DNA of 64,000 bases from Geomicrobium sp. JCM 19039 (lineage in GTDB: Bacteria > Bacillota > Bacilli > Bacillales > Marinococcaceae): contig NZ_BAXB01000001.1 in NCBI RefSeq assembly GCF_000698145.1, positions 310,001-374,000 on the forward strand, written 5' to 3'. The translations under genes and the position numbers were made by a program. Below are positions 39,615-48,635 of the stretch, in pieces (within the stretch, counting starts at the first letter, position 1; each line of letters begins with the position of its first letter). The notes beneath the pieces were generated by a model. The model did not search any database. It was not told where the DNA came from and saw only the letters and a program-made list of their open reading frames with translations.

Positions 39615-40265
39615 ATGTTTGAAGCAATCATCGATACGCTAACAACGTACGGCTGGGATCTAGTCGAAAAGACCGGCGAGCATATGTACATTTCACTGGC
39701 AGCGATCCTTCTCGGAGTGATTGTAGCAATCCCTGCTGGCGTTTTATTAACGAAAATTCCAAAAGTCGCTGATCGAATCATTTCATTCGTCGGTATCTTA
39801 CAGACCGTTCCTAGCCTTGCAATTCTTGCATTTTTGATGCCGTTTCTTGGCGTCGGTGTGTTACCAGCAATTATCGCTCTGTTTATCTACTCGGTACTGC
39901 CAATATTAAGAAACACGTATACCGGTGTGATGGAAGTTGATCATAGTTTAAAAGAAGCCGGAAAAGGCATGGGAATGAGCAGTTGGGAAACAGTTAGAAA
40001 GATTGAACTACCTCTTGCGCTACCCGTCATAATGTCGGGCATTCGCTTTGCGACGGTGTACTTAATTGGTTGGGCAACTCTTGCCGCTTTTATCGGTGGT
40101 GGTGGTTTAGGTGATCTCATCTTTGATGGCTTAAACTTGTATCAACCTGAGTTAATTATTCTAGGAACGATTCCTGCAACCTTGCTTGCCTTACTTGCAA
40201 ATGGTTTACTTTCGATGATTGAAAAGAAACTAACACCGGTTGCAATGAGAGGTGAAACCGCATGA
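39615..40265 (+). CDS. opuCB: Osmoprotectant ABC permease OpuCB
   Basis: The 216-residue permease has five or six membrane segments and the family loop YTGVMEVDHSLKEAGKGMGMSSWE. AAGGAGG precedes ATG 39615. It forms a pair with OpuCD, and its stop overlaps opuCC by ATGA. Confidence 0.9.
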   Translation: MFEAIIDTLTTYGWDLVEKTGEHMYISLAAILLGVIVAIPAGVLLTKIPKVADRIISFVGILQTVPSLAILAFLMPFLGVGVLPAIIALFIYSVLPILRNTYTGVMEVDHSLKEAGKGMGMSSWETVRKIELPLALPVIMSGIRFATVYLIGWATLAAFIGGGGLGDLIFDGLNLYQPELIILGTIPATLLALLANGLLSMIEKKLTPVAMRGETA

Positions 40266-41182
40266 AAAAAATAATACCAACCGTGTTGGCTTCAGCACTT
40301 GTCTTATCAGGCTGTTCTTTACCCGGATTAGGTGGGCCATCCGAACAGACGATTCGCATTGCAACGTTAGATACCGTTGAATCCGAAATCTGGGGTTACA
40401 CACTTGCTCATATGATTGAGCATTATACAGATTTAGAGACTGAATTAGTAACAAATCTTGGATCGACAATGGTGTTGCATCAAGCGATGATGCAAGAAGA
40501 AGTTGATATTACAGCAACCCGTTATACGGGAACAGATATCGCGGGCGTGCTCAATTATGAAGATGTTACAGATCCTGAAGAAGCGATGCAGATCGTCCAG
40601 CAGGAATTCGATGAGTTGTTCAATCAGACGTGGGCAGAATCCTATGGATTTGATAATAGTTACACGGTTTCTGTTACAGAAGCATTTGCAGAACAAGAGA
40701 ATATTGAACATGTAGATGACTTAAAACCATTCGCAGATGAGATGAATTTCGGCGTTGATAATGCCTGGGTCAATCGAACAGGAGATGGTTATGCGGCATT
40801 CACTGAAACGCATTTTGCTTTTGGTGATGTGTACCCGATGGCAATTGGTCTTGTTTATGAAGCAGCGGCTTCTGGGAACATGGATGCCGTTCTAGGCTAT
40901 TCATCAGATGGTCGTATTGCGGCTTATGATTTAACCGTTCTGGAAGATGACTTTTTTCCTCCATATGACGCTTCACCTGTGATACGTAATGAAGTGCTTG
41001 ATGATCACCCAGAACTTGAAGGCATTCTTCATAAGTTAAGTGATACGGTAAGCACAGAAGATATGCAAGAGATGAATTATATGGGCGATGTTGAATTGGT
41101 TGGCCCATCAACGATTGCTCAACAATTTCTCGAAGCGCATAACTACTTCGAAGATGTCGAAGTCAACGAGGAGGATCAGTAA
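40262..41182 (+). CDS. opuCC: Osmoprotectant-binding lipoprotein OpuCC
   Basis: The 306-residue lipoprotein (VLSGC lipobox, Cys about 19) has an OpuAC-type binding domain: QTIRIATLDTVESEIWGY, LGSTMVLHQAMMQEEVDIT, RYTGTDIAGVL. In B. subtilis OpuCC binds many trimethylammonium compounds, including carnitine. That fits the divergent carnitine-catabolic operon. The mature protein is acidic. Confidence 0.9.
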   Translation: MKKIIPTVLASALVLSGCSLPGLGGPSEQTIRIATLDTVESEIWGYTLAHMIEHYTDLETELVTNLGSTMVLHQAMMQEEVDITATRYTGTDIAGVLNYEDVTDPEEAMQIVQQEFDELFNQTWAESYGFDNSYTVSVTEAFAEQENIEHVDDLKPFADEMNFGVDNAWVNRTGDGYAAFTETHFAFGDVYPMAIGLVYEAAASGNMDAVLGYSSDGRIAAYDLTVLEDDFFPPYDASPVIRNEVLDDHPELEGILHKLSDTVSTEDMQEMNYMGDVELVGPSTIAQQFLEAHNYFEDVEVNEEDQ

Positions 41183-41827
41183 TGGAAACGTTTATTACGT
41201 ATGTTTCTCAAAATGGTTTTTACATCTGGGAAGAGTTTTACCGTCACTTCTTGATGGCTGCCTACGGAGTCCTTTTTGCATCGATCGTTTCCATTCCAGT
41301 AGGCATTCTTATTGCAAGGTACGGAAAACTAAGTTCTTGGGTACTCACTTTTGGTAGCATTATCCAAACGATTCCCGTACTCGGCTTTATGGCTATTACG
41401 ATGGTTGCGATGGGACTTGGTACAACGACGGTCATTACGACCGTATTCTTTTACTCACTACTACCGATCATCCAAAACACGTATGTTGGCATTAAAGGTG
41501 TTGACAAGACAGTAACAAACGCCGCTTATGCTTCAGGGATGACACGCTTACAATTGTTAACGAAGGTGGAGTTACCCCTTGCAGTTAGCGTTATTATGGC
41601 AGGAATTCGTACAGCACTCGTTGTCGGAATTGGTATTGTCGCAATTGGAACGTTCGTTGGTGCTGGGGGACTTGGTGCCATTATCGTGCGTGGAACAAAT
41701 GCAACCGACGGAACGGCAATTATTCTCGCAGGGGCGATCCCGACAGCTGATGGCAATTATTGCGGACCTTATCATGGGTAAAATCGAACGAAAACTAAAC
41801 CCCGCCAATAAAGCTGCGGCTGCTTAA
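41182..41827 (+). CDS. opuCD: Osmoprotectant ABC permease OpuCD (frameshifted)
   Basis: Five membrane segments and the loop YVGIKGVDKTVTNAAYASGM are typical. The frame stops early at 41781 because one base is missing near 41745 (GAIPTA-LMAIIADLIMGK). Restored, it ends with RKLNPANKAAAA at 41827 (about 214 residues). Its ATG overlaps the opuCC stop. A strong terminator follows. Confidence 0.88.
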
Positions 41828-41850
41828 ATGCCTAATTGATGAGAAGTGCA

Positions 41851-41886
41851 AACAAGAACAAGCGTCATGGCGCTTGTTCTTGTTTG
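41851..41886. terminator. Terminator of opuC
   Basis: A 14-bp perfect stem (AACAAGAACAAGCG, 41851-41864, with 41871-41884) is followed by TGT-rich sequence. Confidence 0.82.
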
Positions 41887-41907
41887 TATAACAACTCAGG
41901 TTCTCTA

Positions 41908-42248
41908 TATAGAATGAACGTAAGACTTTCCTGATTTGCGCTGTTGGGTTGGAAGGGTAGCGCGGTGCTGGGTGCCATTTTGCGCGCTAGTTTACACTTT
42001 CTGCGCGCAAGTTTGCCTAGTTTAACGATTTTGGCGCTCATTCCGCTAAACATGCGCGCAGTTTGTTCAAACTGGAGCGCAGATTCAATGCCCATAAGCG
42101 AGTACCCTGTCATCACCAAAGGGGCCGACGCCTCGTTTTCCTTTGTGACAGAAAAGGTTCGTAGAACTTCTTACGCCGAGCGGAAGGAATTGAGATTTGA
42201 TGCAGTTTCAACATCAAGTACTGTTGAGTTTCTTTGGTTCAAACTATC
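41908..42248 (+). mobile_element. Short TA-flanked MITE-like element (341 bp)
   Basis: The left end TATAGAATGAAC plus GACTTTCCTGATT and the right end TTTCTTTGGTTCAAAC match the ends of the elements at 8711 and 49244. TA lies on both sides (41906-41907, 42249-42250). The interior differs: it has several GCGCGC and GCGC palindromic stretches and none of the hairpin repeats. It supplies the last codons and stop of the minus-strand SDR gene. Confidence 0.68.
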
Positions 42249-43154
42249 TAGTAGCTGAATGGGTAACCGTTTCATTGTCATTAGCAAAGTGGGTGTTCGT
42301 TAAGTCTTCTGAAACAGTCCAAAGTTTACGCATCGTAGCTGAATGATAAACGTCGGTCTTTGGTTCCTCGATCGTTGGGTTTCCTTTCCTCCCACCTGCG
42401 CCATCGGGGCCAATGAGTTCACCACCTTGGAGCGAATCATCAGTTGCTGCCATAATCATCGGCAATGCCCCCATACTTGGCGGTTGGCTAAAGAGTTTAA
42501 GAAGTGGTTTGGCAAACCAACGGGTTTCATTTTTTCCAAGTTTAAATAGATTTGTGGAGGATAACCCAGGATGAGCGGCTACGCTAATCGTAGTGTAGCC
42601 GTGTGTTTTTAAGCGATCATTAAGTTCTTTTGCAAACAGGAGATTCGCTAACTTACTCTGGCTGTAAAATTTGGAGCTACTGTACCCTGATTCTCCGTCT
42701 AAGTTATCAAAATAAATGGTTCCGTAGCGATATGCAATGGAAGTTAACGTGACAATTCGGGATGCTTCTCCTATTTCTAATAAGGGGAGTAATCGTCCGG
42801 TAAGTGCGAAGTGACCGAGATGATTACTGGCGAATTGCAATTCAAAGCATCATCTGTAACGGTGTGGGGGGGCATCATGACCCCCGCATTGTTAATGAGC
42901 ACGTCAATGGCAGAGAAGCTCTCTTGTATTCGACCGACAAACGGGTCAACGGTTTCAAGTTTCGCTAAATCAAGGTAATTTACGTAAACCTGAGCATTTG
43001 GGTAATTAGTGAGAATCTCATCTTTAGCTTCTTCACCTTTTGCTACATTTCTTACCGCGAGCACGACGTGACTGCCTAGTTGTGCGAAGTGTTTCGCCGC
43101 TTCAAATCCAATGCCACTATTGGAACCGGTGATAATGACCGTTTTATTTTCCAT
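42244..43154 (-). CDS. Short-chain dehydrogenase (retinol dehydrogenase-like), frameshifted
   Basis: The N-terminal part ([28 protein letters not shown]) and the rest ([33 protein letters not shown] with catalytic Tyr and Lys, [10 protein letters not shown]) lie in two frames that join near 42842 with one missing base. Restored length is about 303 residues. The final TAG codon lies inside the adjacent mobile element, so the natural C-terminus was replaced. A TetR gene lies upstream on the same strand. Substrate is unknown. Confidence 0.82.
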
Positions 43155-43175
43155 TATATCTCTCCATATTTTGAA

Positions 43176-43778
43176 TTAATGTGAAAAACCATTTTCTAAC
43201 GTGAGGAAAACATCATCCAAATAATCGTTAAAATGGCTTTCGGTTAGCTGCTCGGGAAGTCTTGTAAAACCTTGCGAATCGGTCGTAGGAATAATTGCAG
43301 AAATCACAGCACCCAAGAGAAGTTGATAATAATAATCAGGGTAACGATGACCAAAATGAGTTTTTAGCGCGTCAAAACTATGACGCTGAATTTCAGTGAA
43401 TGTCCCATAAATATAAAGCATCAATGTTTGATTCGTTCTCCCGAGTTGAACAATTTGATGTTTACGTTCTATATTTTCAAAGACCCTCTGGTTTTTTAAC
43501 CCGTACTTAATAAGAGATAACGGGGTTTCTTCATTAATGTCGACGCTCATAGACAACAAGTCAATATTTTTGTCGAACATAAAAGCTGCATGAGCAATGG
43601 CTTCTTCTTTACAAGAAAAGTAGTTTGAGAAAGTACGGCGGGAGATCGTTGCATCATTGGCAATGTCTTGAATGCCGAAGCCATCGACACCATATTTTTG
43701 AGCCAAGTGAAAGGCACAATTAGCAATTGAAGCCCTCGTCGCTTCTTTTTTTCTTTCACGCAAGCTGTGAGTGTCCAT
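43176..43778 (-). CDS. TetR family regulator
   Basis: The 200-residue protein has the TetR HTH with IANCAFHLAQKYGVDGFGIQDIANDATISRRTFSNYF. The third of three successive ATGs (43778) is best spaced from AAGGGG. It precedes the SDR gene on the same strand, and the 7-7-7 palindrome upstream (43816) is its likely operator. It probably represses the SDR and itself, perhaps also the divergent hydrolase gene. Confidence 0.87.
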   Translation of the reverse strand: MDTHSLRERKKEATRASIANCAFHLAQKYGVDGFGIQDIANDATISRRTFSNYFSCKEEAIAHAAFMFDKNIDLLSMSVDINEETPLSLIKYGLKNQRVFENIERKHQIVQLGRTNQTLMLYIYGTFTEIQRHSFDALKTHFGHRYPDYYYQLLLGAVISAIIPTTDSQGFTRLPEQLTESHFNDYLDDVFLTLENGFSH

Positions 43779-43815
43779 CATCATTGCCCCTTCGTCTTTC
43801 CTTGTATCGTAAACT

Positions 43816-43838
43816 AAAATTGCTCAATGTGCAATTTT
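43816..43838. promoter_or_regulatory. Operator candidate for TetR/SDR and hydrolase
   Basis: AAAATTGC-TCAATGT-GCAATTTT is a near-perfect palindrome 38 bases upstream of the TetR start, in the region shared with the divergent hydrolase gene. A further GGCAATTTG half-site follows at about 43847. Confidence 0.65.
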
Positions 43839-44009
43839 TCTCATTCGGCAATTTGAAGTATTGAAAATTTCAAACACATAAGACAGTATTCTCTACGTAA
43901 ATGGATGGATCTACCTATAAGAAGCAGGCATTTAATATTTACATTGAATCCAGAATTCAGTATCCTTGTAATTATATTCGGAAAATTTTCACGGAAAGGA
44001 ATGAACCAG

Positions 44010-44878
44010 ATGTACGCAACGGTGAATGGAACAAGGCTTTACTTTGATGTTGAAGGTGCAGAGTATGAAGTTCGAGAGGGAAATTTAGTGAAAAAGCCTG
44101 TTTGTTTTGTGCTACATGGTGGACCAGGAGGGAATCATATCGGGTTTAAGCCAACATTTCAAGCGCTTACTGATACGATGCAACTCATTTATGTGGACCA
44201 GCGTGGGTGTGGATTTTCAGACGATGCGCCCGAGGAGACATTACATATTGATTATAACGTTGAAGATTTGGAAGCATTGCGCGAGCACCTCGGATTGGAT
44301 CGAGTATGGATTTTAGGCCACTCATATGGGGGATGGTTGCTCAAGGGTATGCACGGAAGTATGGTCAGCGTTTATTAGGATTACTACTCGTCACGACAGC
44401 GCCGAATCATCGTTTTCTTGAAGATGCAAAGGAGATTGTGAAAGAAAATGGGACCCCTGAGCAGATTGAGATTTGCGAAAAGCTTTGGAATGGGGACTTT
44501 CAAACGGACGAAGAGTTGGATCTGTTTTATGCACAAATGGGGTCTTTCTATTCAGTACGGGAGCAGAAAGAAGGGAAAGCCAAAAGGCCAAAAGTGCGTA
44601 GAAATTATCGGGCATTGAACCAAGGGTTTGGCGGTTTTATGCGGGAGATGGATTTTACAGAAAGCAATCGTTCGATCACAGTCCCAACCCTCGTCATCGC
44701 CGGTGCTCATGATTGGATCACACCTCCTAAAGCGAATGAAGCCGTAGCTGAATCTATACCTACAGCGACGTATGTGTTATTTGAAAATAGTAGTCATCGA
44801 GTGATGTCAGACGAATATGAGCGATTTATGCGTGTAGTGAAAACGTTTGTTCAAACAGCAACTACAGAGGAGAGGTAA
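44010..44878 (+). CDS. Alpha/beta hydrolase, proline iminopeptidase-like (frameshifted)
   Basis: The first part has FVLHGGPGGNH, YVDQRGCGFSDD and the nucleophile elbow ILGHSYGG. The second, in another frame from about 44335, has MVAQGYARKYGQRLLG, VIAGAHDWITPP (acid) and FENSSHRVMSDE (His). A base is missing near 44333. The HGGPGG and DQRGCG motifs are typical of family S33 prolyl aminopeptidases and relatives. GGAAAGGA precedes ATG 44010. Three bases separate it from the binding-protein gene, hinting at peptide handling by both. Confidence 0.83.
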
Positions 44879-44880
44879 TC

Positions 44881-46452
44881 ATGAAAAGAAGAACAAGTAA
44901 AAGTGCTGTCGCCATTATGCTGGCTGTCGCTTTAGCGGGCTGTAGCGAAGATGTTGACGAACAGGTTGAGGAAACGACTGAGTCAACGGGAGGAGATTCT
45001 GAGCTTATTTTTGCAATGTCTAGCGATGCGGTTGACTTGAGTCCGCACGGTTCAAATGATACGGCTTCTACACAAGTACGAAGTCAAATCTATGAAAGTT
45101 TAACGATTATGGATGAAAATATGGAAGTCCAACCTCACTTGGCAGAATCTTTCGAGCAAGTGGATGAACTCACTTGGGTTTTTGAGCTTCGAGAAGATAT
45201 CACGTTCCACGACGGTGAGCCGTTAACAGGAGAATCGGTCAAGCAGTCGCTAGAACGTGTCATTGATCCAGATGTCGCATCACCACGGGCGTTTTTGTTT
45301 GACATGATTGATTCAATTGACGTTGAAGGGGAGAATGAAGTAACGATTACAACCTCTTATCCGTTTGCACCATTACCCGCACACTTAGCGCATAATGGAG
45401 GCAGTATCATTAGTCCGAAAGCTCTTGATGCAGTAGAAGAGGGGGAGTTTAATCTTGATACGGAGACGGCGGGGACAGGACCTTTTGTATTAGACACATG
45501 GAATCAAGGAAATGAAGCCGTTCTCTCTCGAAATACTGAATATTGGGGAGATCCTGTAGCCCTTGATGCTGTTACATTTAAAGTTGTTCCTGAAGAGCTA
45601 ACGCGAATCGGAATGGTTTCTAACGGAGAAGCACATGTAGCGGATACAATTAGTGCATTAAATACGAGTCAAGTAGAAAGCACGGAAAATGTTGAGCTCG
45701 TCAGTGATGCGAGCTTAGGCATGACCTATTTAGGATTTAATAATCAGCATGAGCTGTTTCAAGATGCAGATGTTCGTCGAGCGATCTCTATGGCCATTGA
45801 TAAGGAAGTAATACTCGGGGGAATTATGCAAGGAAACGGGAAAGTAGCAGATGGACCGATTAGTGATTTAATCTTTGGGTATGACGACAATTTAGAACCG
45901 ATTGCTTACGATCCAGAAGCGGCTCAGTCACTTTTAGAGGAAATTGGCGAAGACATCAACTTTACTGTTTGGGTCGGCGATGCGGATGAAGTCACCCAGC
46001 AAATGGCGGTAATCATTCAGGACCAGTTGTCAGAAGTCGGTGTGGATATGAGCATTGAGTCGATGGAGTGGGGCACATTGCTAGACGGTACGGCGAATGG
46101 TACACATGAGGCAATGATTATGTCTTGGACAGCCGTTTCTGGAGATAGTGATAACGGCCTTTATAATCCTTTCCATTCAAGCAACTGGGGTGGTTCAGGC
46201 AACAGAACGTACTATGAGAATGCAGACGTTGATGAACTGTTATTTGATGCACGCCAAGAGACCGATGTAGACACTCGCGAAAGTTTGTATCACGAAGCGC
46301 AAGCCATCATCGTTGAAGAAGCACCGATGGTAAACCTCGTTCACCAAGACAACATCTACGCGATTTCGGAGAATGTTGAGGGCCTTATTAAAATGCCAGA
46401 CAACTTGTATCGTTTGTTTGTGACAGAAGTAAATGAAGATGACGCCTATTAG
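44881..46452 (+). CDS. Peptide/nickel-type ABC substrate-binding lipoprotein
   Basis: The 523-residue lipoprotein (ALAGC, Cys about 21) belongs to SBP family 5: ESLTIMDENMEVQPHLAESFE, WVFELREDITFHDGEPLTGESV, AGTGPFVLDTWNQGNEA, DADVRRAISMAIDKE. GAGAGG precedes ATG 44881. No permease or ATPase genes are adjacent, so it must use a transporter encoded elsewhere. With the upstream S33-type hydrolase it may serve peptide use. Confidence 0.9.
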   Translation: MKRRTSKSAVAIMLAVALAGCSEDVDEQVEETTESTGGDSELIFAMSSDAVDLSPHGSNDTASTQVRSQIYESLTIMDENMEVQPHLAESFEQVDELTWVFELREDITFHDGEPLTGESVKQSLERVIDPDVASPRAFLFDMIDSIDVEGENEVTITTSYPFAPLPAHLAHNGGSIISPKALDAVEEGEFNLDTETAGTGPFVLDTWNQGNEAVLSRNTEYWGDPVALDAVTFKVVPEELTRIGMVSNGEAHVADTISALNTSQVESTENVELVSDASLGMTYLGFNNQHELFQDADVRRAISMAIDKEVILGGIMQGNGKVADGPISDLIFGYDDNLEPIAYDPEAAQSLLEEIGEDINFTVWVGDADEVTQQMAVIIQDQLSEVGVDMSIESMEWGTLLDGTANGTHEAMIMSWTAVSGDSDNGLYNPFHSSNWGGSGNRTYYENADVDELLFDARQETDVDTRESLYHEAQAIIVEEAPMVNLVHQDNIYAISENVEGLIKMPDNLYRLFVTEVNEDDAY

Positions 46453-46461
46453 GATGTAAAG

Positions 46462-46505
46462 AAAAGCAACGTAGTTGTCCCAATACACTACGTTGCTTTT
46501 CTTTT
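46462..46505. terminator. Bidirectional terminator
   Basis: AAAAGCAACGTAGT (46462-46475) pairs with ACTACGTTGCTTTT (46487-46500), with A and T flanks. It serves the binding-protein gene and the opposing small membrane-protein gene. Confidence 0.87.
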
Positions 46506-46506
46506 T

Positions 46507-46773
46507 TTAACCGTTTTTCACCATCTTGTACACATGATAAGTCGTTGTAATGATATAAGCGATGGTGAGGAGAAGTGGTAAGATGAACATTAAAAAATTG
46601 GATGGGCTCGTAGACGATATGTTCCAGTATAAAAGGATCGCTGGGGCCATGCTAATTCCAAAAACAACTTGTCGTTTATCTTTGCTCACATCGTTTTTAA
46701 TGAGCATACCGCAGGCAATCGCCGCAAACACAATCATTATAAAGATAAAATGATTCGAAAAAATAAAATCCAT
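46507..46773 (-). CDS. Small membrane protein, unknown
   Basis: The 88-residue protein from ATG 46773 (GGAG six bases upstream) has three hydrophobic stretches, including IFIMIVFAAIACGMLI and FLMFILPLLLTIAYIITT. No family is recognised. A longer frame upstream lacks a ribosome site. Confidence 0.6.
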   Translation of the reverse strand: MDFIFSNHFIFIMIVFAAIACGMLIKNDVSKDKRQVVFGISMAPAILLYWNISSTSPSNFLMFILPLLLTIAYIITTTYHVYKMVKNG

Positions 46774-46850
46774 GGAAAACACTCCAATCAAAAACAACAA
46801 ATATTCACAGAATACTCTTACACCATTATTGCACGAAAGAAATGTATCTT

Positions 46851-47473
46851 TCAATCACGATCGGAGTCCCGTGAACGATAGATTTTTGCAAGGGTGTTCA
46901 TCAGCCATTTTGGGATTTGAGAAGGAAAGTAAGCTTTCCGGTAATGCTTGTAGTAGCCGGCTTTAAGATCGTCCCACTGTCGACATGGTTTTGGCTTAGA
47001 AAAGCGGGCAATATCAATGATACGTACTAAACCGTCGCTCGTAATTCATAGGTTGTGCAAGTGGATATCTGACGGGTAAAATCCTTGTTTGCGTGCGTAG
47101 CCTAACGCATCATCCACCTGATTAATTTGATCAGGGGAAATATGAATTCTTTCATGCAAACATTGAAACGCTGTCTTTCCCCTGATGTAGTCGAGAACAA
47201 TATAATTGGTACCGACTTCATAAAGTGAAGCGTATTGAGGGTGATCCGTAATTTTCATATCGTTCATGTATTCTTGTATAGCGATCGATTCAGAGGAGGA
47301 TAATATACTTTAATGACTCGATTCTCTTTAAGTACTTTAAAAAGAGCAGCGCTTCTTCCTACACCGCAAATGGACAAGTGAGGGTGTGATGAGTAGACTT
47401 CATACGTTCCTTTTACTATCCGAAATGAAACACTGTCAGCATATTGCTTATACATATGTGTCACAGCAGCCAC
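46851..47473 (-). pseudogene. YrzF-like protein kinase fold gene, broken
   Basis: Kinase-like segments can be read through one frameshift and one stop: GVGRSAALFKVLKENRVIKVYYPP, then (shifted near 47300) SIAIQEYMNDMKI, NYIVLDYIRGKTAFQ, QGFYPSDIHLHNL, a TGA at 47046-47048, and ITSDGLVRIIDIARF to 46851. The HLHN and DIARF pieces correspond to the catalytic and metal loops of small Ser/Thr-kinase-like proteins such as YrzF. Restored length is about 207 residues. GTG 47473 overlaps the stop of the small basic gene, so both share the manganese-riboswitch transcript. Confidence 0.68.
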
Positions 47474-47598
47474 TATCGTTTTTTCGTTCCTTTACGTTTG
47501 GCAAGTTCTTTCTTTACAAGTGGAACGACATGTTTTTGGGTTTCTTTAAACCATTCTCTAACTACTTTTGACTTGGGCCGTTTCTTTAGTGTACTCAT
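47473..47598 (-). CDS. 41-residue basic microprotein under a Mn riboswitch
   Basis: ATG 47598 has GAAGGAGAA upstream and lies just after the riboswitch terminator. The product is lysine/arginine-rich (STLKKRPKSKVVREWFKET, then LVKKELAKRKGTKKR), with an amphipathic helix in the middle and no membrane segment. Its TAG overlaps the GTG of the kinase-like gene. A longer upstream frame would run through the terminator and is rejected. Function is unknown. Its position suggests a role in the manganese response. Confidence 0.68.
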   Translation of the reverse strand: MSTLKKRPKSKVVREWFKETQKHVVPLVKKELAKRKGTKKR

Positions 47599-47634
47599 TG
47601 AACATTCTCCTTCAAAGGTGGCAACAAAGGATAC

Positions 47635-47672
47635 AAAAAAACCTTTGCCCACCAAGTTAGATGGACAAAGGT
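47635..47672 (-). terminator. Expression-platform terminator of Mn riboswitch
   Basis: On the minus strand ACCTTTGTCC pairs with GGGCAAAGGT, followed by TTTTTTT. The 5' arm is the aptamer's final conserved GACCTTTG, so ligand binding should prevent the terminator. Confidence 0.88.
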
Positions 47673-47760
47673 CTCGCAAGTAACAATAGTTGCCAGTAGT
47701 GCCGAGGATTTCTCCCGTAATGACGACAGCTACTCGAATGCTACTCCCCTTTGGGAAAAT
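47664..47760 (-). ncRNA. yybP-ykoY manganese riboswitch
   Basis: On the minus strand the conserved pieces appear in order: AAAGGGGAGTAGC, GTCGTCATTAC, CTCGGCACTACTGGCAAC, GCGAGACCTTTG. This matches the Mn(II)-sensing yybP-ykoY class. Known members control Mn exporters such as MntP and YkoY/TerC. Here the first downstream gene encodes a 41-residue basic protein instead. Confidence 0.9.
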
Positions 47761-47874
47761 CTCATTTGTTTCATTATAGCTACATATAAACAGCTTACAA
47801 CGGTTTCCATACCTTTACATCGGTTCTTAACATGATTGTATTATAAGAACTTCATTGTAATGAACAGCCCTTAC

Positions 47875-48060
47875 TCATACAGTTTCGCTGTGCTCGGGCA
47901 TGTCTTGTCGATGGAGAAGGCATTCAGAAACAATATCGTCTCCAAAAAGATAATACATTCGCTGATGTTCGGTTTCCGTACAGTTACAATCATGTGTAAA
48001 GTACTCTTTCGAAAAAAACTGACGAAACTTCTTATTGGTTTGATAAACGATACGCTTCAT
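47875..48060 (-). CDS. Small hypothetical protein, 61 residues
   Basis: GAGGTGG precedes ATG 48060. The product reads KRIVYQTNKKFRQFFSKEY, then CNCTETEHQRMYYLFGDDIV. A Cys-x-Cys and several His and Glu residues are visible. No family is recognised. Confidence 0.55.
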   Translation of the reverse strand: MKRIVYQTNKKFRQFFSKEYFTHDCNCTETEHQRMYYLFGDDIVSECLLHRQDMPEHSETV

Positions 48061-48281
48061 AATACCACCTCGCAAGTGTTAGTTTATGAGTTTTAATTCT
48101 TAAAACTTGCGTATATCATACAACCAGGAAAGATATGAAAGCAACAGTTTTTTTAAAAAATTTCGATGGAATTTCTTACTAAATAATTGAGGAAAGAAAC
48201 GTCGCCTCGTTGAAAGACTAGCAATGTGAAATATATGGTAAAATCTGTAGTAATCTGTATTCGAATTAGGTGTTGTTTTTT

Positions 48282-48620
48282 ATGGAGAATGTTAATTCAT
48301 ATGAAGAAATGAAAAGAAAAGCAGCCATTCGTACCTTTGTATACACTCCGATTTCTCTGTTAACAGGATTCTTCATTGCACAAGTAATTATAAACGAGCA
48401 ATTGCCCACATTTATTCAATTCCTCCCGTATATAGTTGGTGCTCTGATTGGTGTCACGTGTAGCTGGGTGTTTAGAAGTGAAGAAAAAATTGTAGAAAAA
48501 GAGCGAAGGTATTTAACAAAAAAAGCGAATAAAACGAAAGCAAGAAAACGGATTGAAGCGGTTGTCTTCACAGTTATTAGTCTAATTTTAGTATTTGTAA
48601 TGACTCATTGGCTGAATTAG
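48282..48620 (+). CDS. Small membrane protein, unknown
   Basis: The 112-residue protein has three membrane segments (FVYTPISLLTGFFIAQVII, FLPYIVGALIGVTCSWVF, VVFTVISLILVFVMTHW) and a basic loop rich in Lys and Arg. AGGTG precedes ATG 48282. It is 15 bases upstream of a lipoprotein gene, a probable two-gene operon. Function is unknown. Confidence 0.65.
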   Translation: MENVNSYEEMKRKAAIRTFVYTPISLLTGFFIAQVIINEQLPTFIQFLPYIVGALIGVTCSWVFRSEEKIVEKERRYLTKKANKTKARKRIEAVVFTVISLILVFVMTHWLN

Positions 48621-48635
48621 TTAGGAGAGATGTGC

